A program made the translations under genes and the position numbers. Under the pieces are notes generated by a model. The model made no database searches. It worked only from the letters and a program-made list of their open reading frames with translations, and was not told where the DNA came from. From Thermococcus sp. P6 (GTDB lineage: Archaea > Methanobacteriota_B > Thermococci > Thermococcales > Thermococcaceae), in assembly GCF_002214525.1 (NCBI RefSeq), contig NZ_CP015104.1:124001-188000 (forward strand): a DNA stretch of 64,000 bases, read 5' to 3'. Shown in pieces: positions 26,550 to 35,191 of the stretch (its first letter is position 1; each line of letters starts with the position of its first letter).

Positions 26550-27547
26550 GGGTCTTAGCTTCTGCACCGGCCAAGGTCATACTCTTCGGGGAACACAGCG
26601 TTGTTTACGGAAAGCCTGCAATAGCGGCCGCAATAGATCTCAGGACGTACGTCCGGGCCGGGTTCAACGAGAATGGTGCGATTAAAATCGAGGCAAGGGA
26701 CATTAAGGTACCCGGCCTGACGGTTTCCTTTTCGGAGAACGAGATCTACTTCGAAAGCGATTACGGGAAAGCGGCGGAGGTTTTGAGCTACGTGCGGCAG
26801 GCGATCGAGCTCGTCAGGGAGGAAGCGGATAAAAGGAAGGGCGTAACCGTCTCGATAACGTCCCAGATTCCCGTTGGTGCAGGCCTCGGAAGCTCCGCAG
26901 CCGTTGCTATTGCCACCATTGGAGCCGTTTCAAGGCTCTTTGGCCTTGAGCTTACCCGCGAGGAAATAGGAAAGCTCGGGCATAAGGTTGAACTCCTCGT
27001 TCAGGGGGCATCGAGCGGCATAGACCCAACCGTATCCGCCCTTGGGGGCTTCATCCACTACGAAAACAGGAAGTTCGAACGCCTTCCCTTCATGGAGCTC
27101 CCGATAGTCGTCGGCTACACGGGCTCGAGCGGCTCAACCAAAGAGCTCGTCGCCATGGTGAGGAGAACCTACGAGGAGATGCCGGAAGTGGTGGAACCCC
27201 TTCTCGTCGCGATGGGGAGGATCGTTGAAAAGGCCCGCGGGTTACTGCTCTCCGAGGTGGAAGAAAGGGCCCGCTTTGAAGAACTCGGAAGGCTCATGAA
27301 CATCAACCACGGCCTCCTCGATGCCCTCGGAGTTTCGACGAAGAAGCTGAGCGAGCTCGTTTATGCGGCGAGGACGGCAGGAGCGGTTGGGGCCAAGATA
27401 ACGGGCGCAGGCGGAGGGGGCTGTATGTACGCTTTGGCCCCGGAAAATCAGAGCGAGGTGGCGACGGCAATAAAGATAGCCGGCGGGGTACCGATGATAA
27501 CCAAAATCAGCAGGGAGGGGTTGAGGATAGAGGAGGTCAAACCCTGA
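26546..27547 (+). CDS. mvk: Mevalonate kinase
   Basis: Phosphorylates mevalonate at the 5-hydroxyl in isoprenoid synthesis. The 333-residue GHMP kinase has [19 protein letters not shown] at the N-terminus, the phosphate loop [15 protein letters not shown] (about 109-123), the catalytic aspartate in [12 protein letters not shown] and the C-terminal [16 protein letters not shown]. It belongs to a local set of isoprenoid genes (ipk, fni, idsA) for archaeal lipids. The start overlaps the small upstream frame; gggagggtcaaag precedes ATG 26546. Confidence 0.96.
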   Translation: MRVLASAPAKVILFGEHSVVYGKPAIAAAIDLRTYVRAGFNENGAIKIEARDIKVPGLTVSFSENEIYFESDYGKAAEVLSYVRQAIELVREEADKRKGVTVSITSQIPVGAGLGSSAAVAIATIGAVSRLFGLELTREEIGKLGHKVELLVQGASSGIDPTVSALGGFIHYENRKFERLPFMELPIVVGYTGSSGSTKELVAMVRRTYEEMPEVVEPLLVAMGRIVEKARGLLLSEVEERARFEELGRLMNINHGLLDALGVSTKKLSELVYAARTAGAVGAKITGAGGGGCMYALAPENQSEVATAIKIAGGVPMITKISREGLRIEEVKP

Positions 27548-27569
27548 GCCCCCGGAGGGAGTTTCCACC

Positions 27570-28863
27570 TTAAAACTCAACACCTTCACCGTTTTTCGGG
27601 AGGAGTACCCTTTCACCCCAGTTCTCCCTGAACCACTCCCTCTTCTCCGTGTGGACCGGAACTATGAAGTCGGGGTCTATCCCCTCTATCACTTCCCTCA
27701 GTTCTTCCCTTGATAAGTGTCCCGAGGCGTGGAGGCCCTTCTCGAACCTCGGCCTTCCGTATCTGTCCACTCTAAAGCCGTGAACCTCAAAACCGAAGTA
27801 CCTGAGCCAGTTCCAGAGCCTGAGGAAGCTGAACTCCTGCTCCTCCCCGAAGGCCTCGCTCGAGGAGTAAATGTAATCTCCGCCCTCAGGCATCACATCC
27901 AGAAGGTTCGGCATGTCGTAGAAGGAGAAGCACAGCAGGTAATTTTGCGGGTTGCTTCTGATCTCCGCCGGTGAGACGTATTGATCCGAATAATTCCCCT
28001 GAACGATAACAGTCTCCCACTTGTCGCGTTTGGCCTTTAGATCACCGTATATCCTCAATCCCTTCAGCCTCTCAACGCCGTCAACAAGCCGGAGGGCGTG
28101 GAGGAAGTAGGCGTCCTTTGCAGTAATCACCAGCTCCCTTCCGCTTTTCTCCGCGATCCTTTTGAAGCTCTCGAGCCTCTCGAAGTTCCTCGCCGAAAAG
28201 TCCGCCACAACGAGGCCCCTGCTTTCTTCAACAATCCGGAGGGCGTTTTCGTAAACCTCCTCCTCAGAAACGTTCCCGTGCTCCTCCCTTCCGACCCTCG
28301 TGCCCTCGGTTATCAGCACGCTCGAGTTTCTGGCGGCCCTGATGAACGCCTCGGTTTCTTTTCCCTTTTTCCCGTGAAGCCTGAAGTCACCCGTGTAGGC
28401 CAGACTGACGTCGCCTTCGATCACGTAAGCCAGCGCCCCGTATATGGAGTGATCCACCGGGAAGGGATGGATCTCAAAGGCCAAATCCACCCCTTCGAGG
28501 GTCTCCACCTCTGAGGGGACTATTTTCCTCACCCTCCCCGATTCCTGTCCGGGCCTGTAGAAGAGGAACTCACGCAGGCTCTCGTTCTCCTCGGTCAGGA
28601 CGATCGGCCTCGATGGATAGTCCCCTCTCCTCGATTCCAGCACGAAACCCCCTTCGTCCTGAGGCACTCTGAGCCTGTAGTAGGGAAGCTCGATCCCGAA
28701 ATGGTTGCCCCCTCTGGAGGTGTCGTTTATGGCCTTCAGGATGGCGAGGGTAGCCGGTGAGCCGACGATCGGAAAAGTCCAGAAAGAGGCCGTTTTTCCC
28801 TTCCTGCAGGTGGATTTTCGTTCCTCCGATGGTATCGGCACCATCATGTATCGTCAGGAGCAT
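27570..28863 (-). pseudogene. Broken metallo-beta-lactamase/beta-CASP nuclease gene
   Basis: The natural start is ATG 28863 (after ggtgaaccca), reading MLLTIHDGADTIGGTKIHL and GLFLDF, a typical N-terminus of archaeal RNase J-like proteins. Near 28780 the reading frame changes: the rest (PIVGSPATLAILKAINDTS onwards, to 27570) is in another frame. The strands that should carry HxHxDH are absent from both frames, so an internal deletion of non-triplet length has removed the main zinc motif. Later motifs remain (HPFPVDHSIYGA, YTGDFRLHG, HASGHLSREEL, VPVHTEKREWFRE). The remaining 400 codons are open, so the lesion is recent. It is tail-to-tail with mvk and shares an upstream region with ipk. Confidence 0.8.
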
Positions 28864-28962
28864 TGGGTTCACCTTTGTTTTAAGTTTACAATAAGGGGTT
28901 TAAACCTATCGGTCTTCAAAACCCCTATAAACCCCGGTTTGCATTTTTATCCGGTGTTAACG

Positions 28963-29742
28963 ATGATACTGATAAAACTCGGCGGGAGCGTTGTAAGCGA
29001 TAAGAACGTCCCCTATTCGTTTAACAGAGAGGTTGTGGAGGCCATAGCTGAAGAACTCAGAGGGTTTTACCCGGATGAAAGCTTTATCCTCGTCCACGGG
29101 GGCGGAAGCTTCGGCCATCCAAACGCAAAGGAATACCGTATCAGGGAAGGGCTTACAGGTGATCCAGAGAGAAAAAGGATAGGCTTCTCAAAGACCCATC
29201 AGGCGATGCTCGAACTAAACGGCCTGATAGTTGAGACCTTCCTTAAAAAAGGTCTGCCCGCTTATTCCGTCTCCTCCTCATCGATCTTCCTCGTTGAAGA
29301 AGGCGGGATCGTCTACGGCGATGTTGAGGTCCTTAGAAAGCTCCTCGAGAGGGGTTTCATCCCGGTTCTCTTCGGCGACAGTGCCGTGGCCCTCGAGGGG
29401 GGAATAGATATCCTCTCCGGGGACCAGATAGCCGGCTATCTGGCCAAGATGTTCAGGCCGGAAAAAGTGATCTTCTTGATGGACGTTGACGGAATCTATG
29501 ACAAAAACCCGAAGGAAAGGGATGCCAGGCTTATAGAGGAGCTCAGCGGCGGGGAGATTGAGCACCTCCTCGAGAGTCCGGAATCCGCTGGAATAGACGT
29601 TACCGGAGGAATCGGGAACAAACTGAGAGAAGCCCTGAAGATAGCCCTCTATTCGGAGGTTTACTTCATAAACGGAGGGGTTAGGGGAAACCTCAGCAAG
29701 GCGATAAGGGGAGAAAAAGTCGGCACGCGGCTCAGGCTATAG
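28963..29742 (+). CDS. ipk: Isopentenyl phosphate kinase
   Basis: Final kinase of the archaeal mevalonate pathway, turning isopentenyl phosphate into IPP. The 259-residue amino-acid-kinase-fold protein starts MILIKLGGSVVSDK, has the substrate loop VHGGGSFGHPNAKEY with the catalytic histidine, and the nucleotide region LMDVDGIYDKNPKE plus DVTGGIGNKLREAL. ATG 28963 follows ccggtgttaacg. The much longer upstream reading frame runs antisense through the pseudogene and is rejected. Confidence 0.95.
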   Translation: MILIKLGGSVVSDKNVPYSFNREVVEAIAEELRGFYPDESFILVHGGGSFGHPNAKEYRIREGLTGDPERKRIGFSKTHQAMLELNGLIVETFLKKGLPAYSVSSSSIFLVEEGGIVYGDVEVLRKLLERGFIPVLFGDSAVALEGGIDILSGDQIAGYLAKMFRPEKVIFLMDVDGIYDKNPKERDARLIEELSGGEIEHLLESPESAGIDVTGGIGNKLREALKIALYSEVYFINGGVRGNLSKAIRGEKVGTRLRL

Positions 29743-29891
29743 CTTTTTCATTCACCGGGCTTTCTGGAATTAATGGAAAACTTAACCCGGAATGAATTTA
29801 TATCAAAAATGAAAAGGGAAGGGTTATTACCAGAGTAAATGGAAAGAGTTATAGGTGTCGGTTGATTATTATGACACGTTGGGTGAGGACC

Positions 29892-30194
29892 ATGGAGGAA
29901 AACACCGCGGTGATTCTGGTCCTTACGGCTATCCTGCTCCTCTTCTCCCCTTTTATAGCGCTTTATTCTGGCGTAGTGGTGGACATCACCGGGGTTGACA
30001 GGATGCTCCCGTATCACCTTGTCCCAATCGTTATCGCCCTTCTCTCCACGGCGGTAATCTGCGGCATCCTGGCTCCTGTCATGAAGCTCCTCGGAAAGCC
30101 CACTCCATGGATCAAGATGGCCCTGATCAGAATAGCAATTGTTGCCTACCTTCTGTCCTACCTGTCCGTGGACGTGCTCTTAACCATCGGATAA
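29892..30194 (+). CDS. Small three-helix membrane protein, function unknown
   Basis: 100 residues with three hydrophobic segments (about 7-28, 42-62 and 76-96) separated by short loops, no known motif. ATG 29892 is chosen for the strong gggtgagg site 4 bases upstream; ATG 29871 would add 7 residues. It has an A+T-rich promoter region (29760-29850) and lies between ipk and fni; relation to isoprenoid synthesis is only positional. Confidence 0.65.
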   Translation: MEENTAVILVLTAILLLFSPFIALYSGVVVDITGVDRMLPYHLVPIVIALLSTAVICGILAPVMKLLGKPTPWIKMALIRIAIVAYLLSYLSVDVLLTIG

Positions 30195-30283
30195 TCCTGA
30201 TGGGGAGACACGAGGGGATTAATAACTCATTGATCTACCCAAAAACCTCTTAACCCTTCCCTCCTTTTTCCACTGGTGGTATC

Positions 30284-31399
30284 ATGGACAGGGAGGAGCT
30301 CACCCTCATAAGGAAGTTCGAACACATAGAGCACTGCCTCAAGAGAAACGTTCAGGCCCACGTGAGCAACGGTTTTGAGGACGTTCACTTCGTTCACATG
30401 AGCCTGCCCGAGATAGACAAGGATGAGATCGACTTAAGCGTTGAATTTCTTGGGAGGCGCTTCGATTACCCCATCATGATCGCGGGAATGACTGGGGGGA
30501 CTAAAGGCTCTCAGCTTGCCGGAAGGATAAACAGGACTCTGGCAAAAGCCGCTCAGGAGCTCAACATACCAATGGGCGTCGGGAGTCAGAGGGCCATGAT
30601 AAGAAAGCCCGAAACGTGGGAAAGCTACTACGTTAGAGACGTTGCCCCGGATGTTTTTCTGGTTGGCAACCTCGGGGCCCCGCAGTTCTCCGAGACCATC
30701 CCGGAGCGCTATGGCATTGATGAAGCCCTAAAGGCCGTCGAGACCATTCAGGCTGACGCCTTGGCCATTCACATGAACCCCCTTCAGGAGAGCGTCCAGC
30801 CGGAGGGGGATACCCAGTACCGGGGGGTTCTGAGAGCTTTAGCAGAGCTTAAGAGCGAGTTCCCCTACCCGATAATAGCCAAGGAAACCGGAGCGGGCGT
30901 TTCCATGGAAGTTGCGATAAGGCTCGAGAGCATAGGCATAGACGCCATCGACGTCGGCGGTCTTGGCGGAACGAGCTGGAGCGGTGTTGAATACTACAGG
31001 GCAAGGGACGAGATGGGCAGAAATCTGGCATTAAAGTTCTGGGACTGGGGGATACCCACCGCCTTAAGCGTTGCCGAAGTGAGATATTCCACGGATCTCC
31101 CGATCATAGCCACCGGCGGAATGAGAGATGGGATAACCATGGCCAAGGCCCTCGCCATGGGGGCAAACCTTGCGGGGGTGGCTCTGCCCCTGCTCAAGCC
31201 GGCGGTGAAGGGCGACGTTGATGGCGTTATAAAAATCCTCCGGAGATACATCGAGGAGATAAAAAACGTGATGTTCCTCGTCGGGGCAAGAAACGTGAAA
31301 GAGCTCAGAAGGGTGCCCCTCGTCGTAACGGGCTTCACGAGGGAATGGCTGGAACAGAGGATTGACCTGCAGGGATTTTTAAAGGGCGGAAGGAGTTGA
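30284..31399 (+). CDS. fni: Isopentenyl-diphosphate delta-isomerase, type 2
   Basis: FMN- and NADPH-dependent enzyme interconverting IPP and DMAPP. The 371-residue TIM barrel shows [36 protein letters not shown] (with the catalytic glutamine and metal glutamate), [20 protein letters not shown] and [10 protein letters not shown] for flavin binding. It is part of the mvk-ipk-fni-idsA set. The start follows tggtggtatc at 30284. Confidence 0.96.
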   Translation: MDREELTLIRKFEHIEHCLKRNVQAHVSNGFEDVHFVHMSLPEIDKDEIDLSVEFLGRRFDYPIMIAGMTGGTKGSQLAGRINRTLAKAAQELNIPMGVGSQRAMIRKPETWESYYVRDVAPDVFLVGNLGAPQFSETIPERYGIDEALKAVETIQADALAIHMNPLQESVQPEGDTQYRGVLRALAELKSEFPYPIIAKETGAGVSMEVAIRLESIGIDAIDVGGLGGTSWSGVEYYRARDEMGRNLALKFWDWGIPTALSVAEVRYSTDLPIIATGGMRDGITMAKALAMGANLAGVALPLLKPAVKGDVDGVIKILRRYIEEIKNVMFLVGARNVKELRRVPLVVTGFTREWLEQRIDLQGFLKGGRS

Positions 31400-31421
31400 A
31401 ATCCCTCCTCCGATGCACACA

Positions 31422-31430
31422 TTTTTAAAC
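31422..31430 (+). promoter_or_regulatory. TATA box ahead of the RNase J leader
   Basis: TTTTTAAAC lies about 25-28 bases before the predicted transcript start near 31450 and 104 bases before the RNase J start codon, implying a leader of about 85 bases. Such a leader is long for this genome, where most TATA boxes lie 35-50 bases from the start codon. Confidence 0.5.
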
Positions 31431-31455
31431 CCTCCCACCAAGTATGGCGTAACCC

Positions 31456-31514
31456 GATGAGGTTCCACCTCATCACTTAAAGGGCCGGGGCCGACGGAAG
31501 TCCGCCTCATCACA
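31456..31514 (+). ncRNA. Structured RNA candidate in the RNase J leader
   Basis: GATGAGG (31456-31462) can pair with CCTCATC at 31468-31474 through a 5-base loop, or with an identical CCTCATC at 31505-31511. Both copies continue as CCTCATCAC. The second pairing encloses a 42-base region with a small hairpin and is followed at once by ACA (31512-31514), the layout of a single-hairpin archaeal H/ACA guide RNA. Two readings are possible: an RNA switch controlling the nuclease gene, or an H/ACA RNA co-transcribed with it. Neither is proven. Confidence 0.4.
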
Positions 31515-31533
31515 AATTCACGGAGGAAATGAA

Positions 31534-32856
31534 ATGATAAAAGTTCACACAATAGGCGGTTATGAAGAAGTGGGTAAAAACATGACCGCGGTGGAATACA
31601 ACGGCGAGGTCGTTGTAATCGATATGGGAATACGGCTTGACCGCGTTTTAATCCATGAGGATGTTAATATACAGCAGTTTTCTGCAAAGGAACTCCAAAA
31701 ACTTGGTGCTATTCCGGACGATTCATCAATCAGGGATAAAAAGGTTGTCGCCATAGCCCTGACCCACGGCCACCTCGACCACATAGGGGCGATTGCCAAG
31801 CTCGCGCCCCACTACCCGGACGTCCCGATATACGGAACTCCCTACACCATAAAGCTCGCGAAGGGGGAGGTTAAGAGCGAGCAGTACTTCGAGGTCAGGA
31901 ACCCCATGTACGAAACGGAATACGGCGAGATGGTTCAGGTGAGCGAGAACCTTGCCATAGAGTTCGTCCGGATCACGCATTCGATTCCACAGGCGTCGAT
32001 GGTGGTGGTTCACACGCCGGAAGGTGCCGTGGTTCACACCGGGGACTTCAAGTTCGACAACAACAACCCTCTCGGCGAGAGGCCCGATTACAAACGCCTG
32101 AAGGAACTCGGCAGAGAGGGAGTGAAGGTCCTCATAGCGGAATCTACGAGGGTTTCAGAGCCAACGAAAACGCCAAGCGAGGCTGTTGCGCAGATGCTCC
32201 TTGAGGATTTCTTCCTCTACGATGGCATGGACGAGCACGGTCTGATAGCCACGACCTTCGCCAGCCACATTCCCCGCCTTCAAGAACTCATATGGATAGC
32301 CAATAAGATGGGGAGGCAGGCCGTTTTCGTGGGTCGCTCCCTGGCCAAGTACACCGGGATAGCCAAGCAACTCGGGTTGATAAAGATGAAAGGGGCCCGC
32401 GCGGTTAGAAGCCCCAATGCGGTCAGGAAGGTCCTGCGGGAGGTTTCCGAGGCCCGGGAAAACTACCTCCTTGTGGTAACCGGCCATCAGGGAGAGCCGG
32501 GCGCCGTATTGACCAGAATGGCCGAGGGTCAGCTCTACGACATAGGGAAGCGCGATACGGTGGTTTTCTCCGCCGGAACGATACCCAATCCGCTCAACAG
32601 AGCCCAGCGCTACGTCCTTGAAACCAAGCTCAGAATGAAGGGCGTGAGGATGATAAAGGACCTCCACGTTTCGGGGCACGCGAGCAGGGAGGACCACCGC
32701 TACCTGATAAGGATGCTTAATCCAGAAAACATCGTTCCGGCCCACGGGGAGTTCAGGATGCTCACCCACTACGCGGAACTCGCCGAGGAGGAAGGTTATT
32801 TAATAGGCAGGGATGTGTTTGTCTCAAGGAACGGTTACAGAGTGGAGATAGGTTAG
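31534..32856 (+). CDS. rnj: Archaeal ribonuclease J
   Basis: 5'-3' exoribonuclease of the beta-CASP metallo-beta-lactamase family, acting in RNA turnover. The 440-residue protein starts IKVHTIGGYEEVGKNMTAVE, has HGHLDH (zinc motif 2, within ALTHGHLDHIGA, about residues 75-86), THSIPQASMVV, HTGDFKFD, the beta-CASP motif HVSGHASREDH and a final PAHGEFRML. All metal ligands are present, in contrast to the broken paralogue at 27.6-28.9 kb. It lies between fni and idsA. A structured leader precedes it. Confidence 0.94.
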   Translation: MIKVHTIGGYEEVGKNMTAVEYNGEVVVIDMGIRLDRVLIHEDVNIQQFSAKELQKLGAIPDDSSIRDKKVVAIALTHGHLDHIGAIAKLAPHYPDVPIYGTPYTIKLAKGEVKSEQYFEVRNPMYETEYGEMVQVSENLAIEFVRITHSIPQASMVVVHTPEGAVVHTGDFKFDNNNPLGERPDYKRLKELGREGVKVLIAESTRVSEPTKTPSEAVAQMLLEDFFLYDGMDEHGLIATTFASHIPRLQELIWIANKMGRQAVFVGRSLAKYTGIAKQLGLIKMKGARAVRSPNAVRKVLREVSEARENYLLVVTGHQGEPGAVLTRMAEGQLYDIGKRDTVVFSAGTIPNPLNRAQRYVLETKLRMKGVRMIKDLHVSGHASREDHRYLIRMLNPENIVPAHGEFRMLTHYAELAEEEGYLIGRDVFVSRNGYRVEIG

Positions 32857-32906
32857 GGCAAAACTGATAAACCTCCCTTTGACCGCTTTCATGAAGGGGT
32901 GATATA

Positions 32907-33935
32907 ATGGGAAAGTACGATGAACTGTTCACAAGGATCAAGGAGACCGCCCGGGAAGTTGACATGAAGATACTCGAGCTCATACCTGAAAAGGAACCCG
33001 GAGAGCTCTACGCGGCGGCAAGACACTACCCTCTGGCGGGTGGAAAGAGGGTAAGGCCGTTTGTAGTGCTGAGGGCGGCCGAAGCCGTCGGCGGCGATGC
33101 CGAGAAGGCCCTTTATCCGGCGGCCGCTGTTGAGTTCATCCACAACTACTCCCTCGTTCACGACGATATAATGGACATGGATGAAAAGAGGCGTGGAAGG
33201 CCGACCGTCCATAAGATCTGGGGCGTCAACATGGCCATCCTCGCGGGAGACCTGCTCTTCTCCAAGGCCTTCGAGGCCGTCGCCCGGGCGGAGGTCGGTC
33301 CCGGAAAGAAGGCGAGGATTCTGGAGGTTCTCGTTAGGACATCCAACGAGCTCTGCGAGGGGCAGGCGATGGACATCGAGTTCGAGACGAGGAGCGAGGT
33401 CACGGTCGAGGAATACCTCAGGATGATAAGCGGCAAGACGGGGGCGCTCTTCGATGGCTCCGCGACCATAGGCGGGATCGTGGGGACCGAGAGGGAAGAC
33501 TACGTTCAGGCGCTCTCGAAATGGGGCAGAAACGTGGGAATAGCCTTCCAGATATGGGACGACGTTCTCGACCTCGTGGCGGATGAGGAGAAACTCGGCA
33601 AGCCCGTTGGGAGCGACATAAGGAAGGGCAAGAAGACGCTCATAGTGAGCCACTTCTTCCAGAGGGCGAGCGAGGAGGACAAAGCGGAGTTAATGAAGGT
33701 CTTCGGGAAGTACGCCGGCGACGCCAAGGATGATGCGCTCATACACGAAGACATTAGAGAGGAGGTTGAAAGGGCGATAGAACTCCTCAGAAAGTACGGA
33801 AGCATCGATTACGCCGCTGAATACGCCAGAAACCTCGTTAAGGAGGCCAACGAGGCCCTGAAGGTTCTCCCGGAGAGCGAGGCCAGAAGGGATCTTGAAC
33901 TCCTTGGGGAGTTCCTCGTCGAGAGGGATTATTAG
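32907..33935 (+). CDS. idsA: Geranylgeranyl/farnesyl diphosphate synthase
   Basis: Builds the C15-C20 prenyl chains of archaeal membrane lipids from IPP. The 342-residue trans-prenyltransferase has the first aspartate-rich motif DDIMD (in SLVHDDIMDMDEKRRG, about residue 90) and the second DDVLD (in FQIWDDVLDLVADEEKLGKP, about residue 215), plus GGKRVRPF for IPP binding. Product length cannot be read with certainty. The start follows aaggggtgatata. Confidence 0.95.
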   Translation: MGKYDELFTRIKETAREVDMKILELIPEKEPGELYAAARHYPLAGGKRVRPFVVLRAAEAVGGDAEKALYPAAAVEFIHNYSLVHDDIMDMDEKRRGRPTVHKIWGVNMAILAGDLLFSKAFEAVARAEVGPGKKARILEVLVRTSNELCEGQAMDIEFETRSEVTVEEYLRMISGKTGALFDGSATIGGIVGTEREDYVQALSKWGRNVGIAFQIWDDVLDLVADEEKLGKPVGSDIRKGKKTLIVSHFFQRASEEDKAELMKVFGKYAGDAKDDALIHEDIREEVERAIELLRKYGSIDYAAEYARNLVKEANEALKVLPESEARRDLELLGEFLVERDY

Positions 33936-34290
33936 TGGACCCGGAGTTCCCTTACTCCCTTACCCTGAAGGAATACGGGTGGGGGCCTTCATTCTGTTTA
34001 TTCTATCCGCCCTTGCCCTGAGTCCGCTTGACCTTGAGTTTACCCTTAGCTCCCCCTTCGATGTTCCGTCTGGTGTTCATCGTTGCCGTTCACGAGGGGC
34101 TCCACGCACTGGTGGCGAGACACTTTGGGGGAAGGGTCGAGTTCGGGGTTTCCCTGCTCGGAAAGATCGTCCTTGCGCCCTACACCGCCGTGAGTTGCGG
34201 AAGAGGGAGTGGGTTTACGTTATCCTCGCTCCGGTTCTGCTGGTGTACATACTTCTGAACGTCCGGGTTGCGGTAGAGGTTGAAGGCTGA
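33935..34290 (+). pseudogene. Decayed DUF3267-like zinc-peptidase membrane gene
   Basis: GTG 33935 begins MDPEFPYSLTLKEYGWG, then the frame shifts to AFILFILSALALSPL (a membrane helix), shifts again to FRLVFIVAVHEGLHALVARHFGG with a HExxH-type HEGLH motif and LGKIVLAPYTAVS, and shifts back to REWVYVILAPVLLVYILLN (second helix). The pieces in order match DUF3267 putative metalloprotease-like proteins, with at least three frameshifts and a shortened C-terminus. The start overlaps the idsA stop by one base, so it was once translationally coupled to it. Confidence 0.65.
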
Positions 34291-34423
34291 ACCGCCTCCG
34301 TTTCCATCCCCGGGTATAATGGCGATAATCATAATGCCCGGTTGCTTCAGATCTATGGAGGCAAATGCTAACGGAGAACTACGTAGGGGAGGTATGTCTA
34401 ACTACTATATCTAATAGAAAATT

Positions 34424-34533
34424 TTATAAATATTTGTTGTCCAATATGTGTAAAATCCGGGGTAAGGCCGGGGGTGGAAGGATTGCCTGCACTCCCGCCG
34501 GGTTTTGTCATAACTCACAAATGGAGGGGGGCG
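34424..34533 (+). promoter_or_regulatory. Promoter and hairpin leader of the secreted orphan gene
   Basis: The 244-base gap before 34535 contains an A+T-rich TATA region (ttttataaatatt, about 34424-34436) and, in the predicted leader, GGGGGTG (about 34467-34473) pairing with CACTCCC (about 34490-34496). The ribosome-binding site atggaggggg precedes the start. No terminator-like U tract follows the hairpin directly, so its role is uncertain. Confidence 0.4.
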
Positions 34534-34534
34534 C

Positions 34535-35095
34535 ATGAAACTCAGGGTGGATGTACTAATCGACGTGATCATCGGGTTGATTATTATCGGGGCTGCTGCA
34601 TATTGCTGGGTGGACGAATACGGCACTCAAAAATTCATAGAGGGACAGAGGGATGGGGACGAGTTCCGCATCTACATGATGACGTCCGACACTGTTTGTG
34701 ATATCCAGTTCCATTCACGGGAAGCGCTTAACTCCCTAAACCGCAACTCCACAGGGGCTTTTAATCTTTCGATGGTGGAGCTGGTCGGGGATTTCGAGCA
34801 CTTGGAATTGAATCTTTGGGATTCTGTTGAGTATCTCTTTCCCAATGAACTTCCCAATGAAACTCTGGTTAACATGACAAGAACCTACCAGTGCGCGGAG
34901 TTCGTGGAACTTTCCAGGAAGGCGGTTCTAAACGGAACTGCCAACGTTTCAGCGGTCAGGGAGGGGTTGAGCCTGATTTACGAGTCTGCCACGGAGTGGC
35001 GGGCGAACTCCAGATTTCCCAGCGAAGAATTTCTTCGAGCCAACGCCGGGCTTCAAAGAAAGTGCGGGCTGTTACTGAAGCACGTGTCGGGATAA
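34535..35095 (+). CDS. Membrane-anchored extracytoplasmic protein, orphan
   Basis: 186 residues: one N-terminal membrane helix (VDVLIDVIIGLIIIGAAAYCW, about residues 5-25) and an external domain rich in helices with six or more N-glycosylation sequons (NST, NLS, NET, NMT, NGT, NVS) and four cysteines. Such sequon density is typical of glycosylated surface proteins. No family is recognised. Base composition is lower in G+C than neighbours, suggesting a recent or fast-evolving gene. Confidence 0.65.
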   Translation: MKLRVDVLIDVIIGLIIIGAAAYCWVDEYGTQKFIEGQRDGDEFRIYMMTSDTVCDIQFHSREALNSLNRNSTGAFNLSMVELVGDFEHLELNLWDSVEYLFPNELPNETLVNMTRTYQCAEFVELSRKAVLNGTANVSAVREGLSLIYESATEWRANSRFPSEEFLRANAGLQRKCGLLLKHVSG

Positions 35096-35191
35096 CTTTT
35101 TCTGTTTCCTCTTCTGTTTCCTCTCGTCCTGAATGTTGCCTCCCTTCCCGTGATAAATGCGCACCGTGAAGAAGAGAAAAACGAAAAAAGC

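Noticed and set aside
28705-28962. Upstream extension of the ipk frame to a start at 28705
   Set aside because: It runs antisense to the broken nuclease gene; ATG 28963 has a ribosome-binding site and gives the family N-terminus.
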